From the NCBI RefSeq assembly GCF_013386585.1, contig NZ_JACARO010000011.1:186001-250000 (forward strand): 64,000 nt of DNA. Reading direction: 5' to 3'. A program made the position numbers and the translations under genes. The DNA comes from Pseudomonas sp. P7548. GTDB lineage: Bacteria > Pseudomonadota > Gammaproteobacteria > Pseudomonadales > Pseudomonadaceae. Position 1 is the stretch's first letter. Every line of letters starts with the position of its first letter. Positions 63,032 to 64,000 of the stretch are shown piece by piece. The notes beneath the pieces were generated by a model. That model searched no databases and had not been told where the DNA came from. It saw only the letters and a list, made by a program, of their open reading frames with translations.

Positions 63032-64000
63032 ATGACTCGAACCCGATCTCCCCGTTCCCGTAAAAAACCTCCTTCCCGCGGCCTGCGCCCTTGGCTGGGC
63101 TGGGCGCTCAAGCTCGGCCTGGTCGGCCTTGTGGTGCTCGCCGGCTTTGCGGTGTACCTCGATGCCGTGGTGCAGGAGAAGTTCTCTGGCAAGCGCTGGA
63201 CCATCCCGGCCAAGGTGTATGCACGCCCGCTGGAGCTGTTTACCGGCCAGAAGCTGAGCAAGGATGACTTTCTCACTGAGCTGGATGCACTGGGCTACCG
63301 CCGCGAACCCGTGAGCAATGGCCCGGGCGCGGCGGCGGTCAGCGGTAACACCGTCGACCTGAACACCCGAGGCTTCCAGTTCTATGAAGGCCTGGAGAAA
63401 GCCCAGCCGGTGCGCGTGCGCTTCTCTGGTGATTATGTTGCCGAGCTGTCGTCCCTCAATGGCTCGAAACTGCCAGTGGTGCGCCTTGAACCGCTGCTGA
63501 TCGGCGGCATTTATCCCAAGAATCTTGAAGACCGCATCCTCATCAAGCTCGATCAGGTTCCGCCGTACCTGCTGGAGACGTTGGTTGCGGTGGAAGACCG
63601 CGATTTCTACAGCCACTGGGGCGTTTCGCCCAAGTCGATTGCCCGGGCCATCTGGGTGAACACCTCCGGCGGCAAAATGACCCAGGGCGGCAGTACGCTG
63701 ACCCAGCAGTTGGTCAAGAACTTCTACCTCACCAACGAACGCAGCCTGACCCGCAAACTGACCGAAGCGATGATGGCGATGCTGCTTGAGCTGCACTACA
63801 GCAAGCAGGAAATTCTCGAGGCGTACCTCAACGAAGTATTCGTCGGCCAGGACGGCCAACGGGCCGTGCATGGTTTCGGCCTGGCCAGTCAGTTCTTTTT
63901 TGGCCAGCCGCTGTCCGAGCTGAAGCTGCATCAGGTGGCGTTGCTGGTCGGCATGGTCAAGGGGCCGTCCTATTACAACCCACGTCGAAATCCTGAGCGT
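63032..64000 (+). CDS. mrcB: Penicillin-binding protein 1B, N-terminal part (cut by window edge)
   Basis: PBP1b polymerises and cross-links peptidoglycan. The 323 visible codons give a basic cytoplasmic tail (TRTRSPRSRKKPPSR), a membrane helix (about 21-43), and the UB2H-like region. The glycosyltransferase domain follows, with catalytic Glu188 in VAVEDRDFYSHWG, and then QGGSTLTQQLVKNFYL, TRKLTEAMMAMLLELHYSKQEILEAYLNEVF and VALLVGMVKGPSYYNPRRNP. The transpeptidase domain lies beyond the window. No ribosome binding site is visible before the ATG. Confidence 0.96.
   Translation, partial: MTRTRSPRSRKKPPSRGLRPWLGWALKLGLVGLVVLAGFAVYLDAVVQEKFSGKRWTIPAKVYARPLELFTGQKLSKDDFLTELDALGYRREPVSNGPGAAAVSGNTVDLNTRGFQFYEGLEKAQPVRVRFSGDYVAELSSLNGSKLPVVRLEPLLIGGIYPKNLEDRILIKLDQVPPYLLETLVAVEDRDFYSHWGVSPKSIARAIWVNTSGGKMTQGGSTLTQQLVKNFYLTNERSLTRKLTEAMMAMLLELHYSKQEILEAYLNEVFVGQDGQRAVHGFGLASQFFFGQPLSELKLHQVALLVGMVKGPSYYNPRRNPER

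Overview
The window is about 64 kb of core chromosome from a Pseudomonas, most likely of the P. fluorescens group. The evidence is the Pseudomonas-specific gene order (smpB-ratA-rnfH-bamE-fur-recN-grpE-dnaK-dnaJ-dapB-carAB-greA; rimP-nusA-infB-rbfA-truB-rpsO-pnp; cbrX-cbrA-cbrB-crcZ-pcnB-folK), the pseudomonad small RNAs CrcZ and PrrF, a Fur protein without cysteines, and REP doublets of the type abundant in fluorescent pseudomonads. I see no prophage, insertion sequence, CRISPR array or foreign island.

Layout. 1-3.3 kb: lactate uptake and oxidation (dld, cut by the window edge, and lldP) with the divergent regulator lldR and a perfect LldR operator. 3.4-12.7 kb: smpB, ratA-rnfH, bamE, fur, recN, then the heat-shock genes grpE-dnaK-dnaJ behind a textbook sigma32 promoter, and dapB. 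12.9-19.4 kb: carA-carB-greA, a small membrane protein, yhbY and rlmE. 19.6-25.2 kb: ftsH, folP, glmM, tpiA, secG and two tRNA genes (Leu-GAG and initiator Met). 25.3-34.1 kb: the transcription and translation operon from rimP to pnp. 34.3-35.0 kb: a periplasmic double-BON protein behind a complete sigma54 promoter architecture. 35.2-45.8 kb, mostly minus strand: a large AsmA/DUF748 envelope protein, an RNA methyltransferase, a DUF2236 protein, acsA, pgi, panC and panB. 46.2-54.8 kb, minus strand: folK, pcnB, the sRNA crcZ with its sigma54 promoter and CbrB sites, cbrB, cbrA, cbrX, gluQRS and dksA. 55.1-60.3 kb: an aminotransferase, sfsA, a Rieske protein, the haem ABC importer phuTUV, and the iron-responsive sRNA PrrF with a Fur box. 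60.4-64 kb: a TfoX-C protein, a pentapeptide-repeat protein, a kinase/P-loop fusion, and the start of mrcB (PBP1b).

How parts fit together. Carbon catabolite control is wired through this window. CbrA/CbrB activate crcZ, whose RNA carries six A-rich motifs able to titrate Hfq/Crc. The acsA and lldP leaders carry the same kind of A-rich motif next to their ribosome binding sites, which makes both transporters/enzymes likely Hfq/Crc targets. Iron control is wired similarly: fur, a Fur-boxed prrF and the haem importer are all present.

The most unusual signals are regulatory rather than genic: the sigma54/IHF/inverted-repeat module upstream of the BON gene, a cluster of four TGTTAC hexamers upstream of panB, terminator-like hairpins in the carA and rimP leaders, and the absence of lldD and panD from positions where P. 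aeruginosa has them. I found no convincing undescribed multi-gene system. All functional statements come from reading the sequence and from recalled family knowledge; no search was run.
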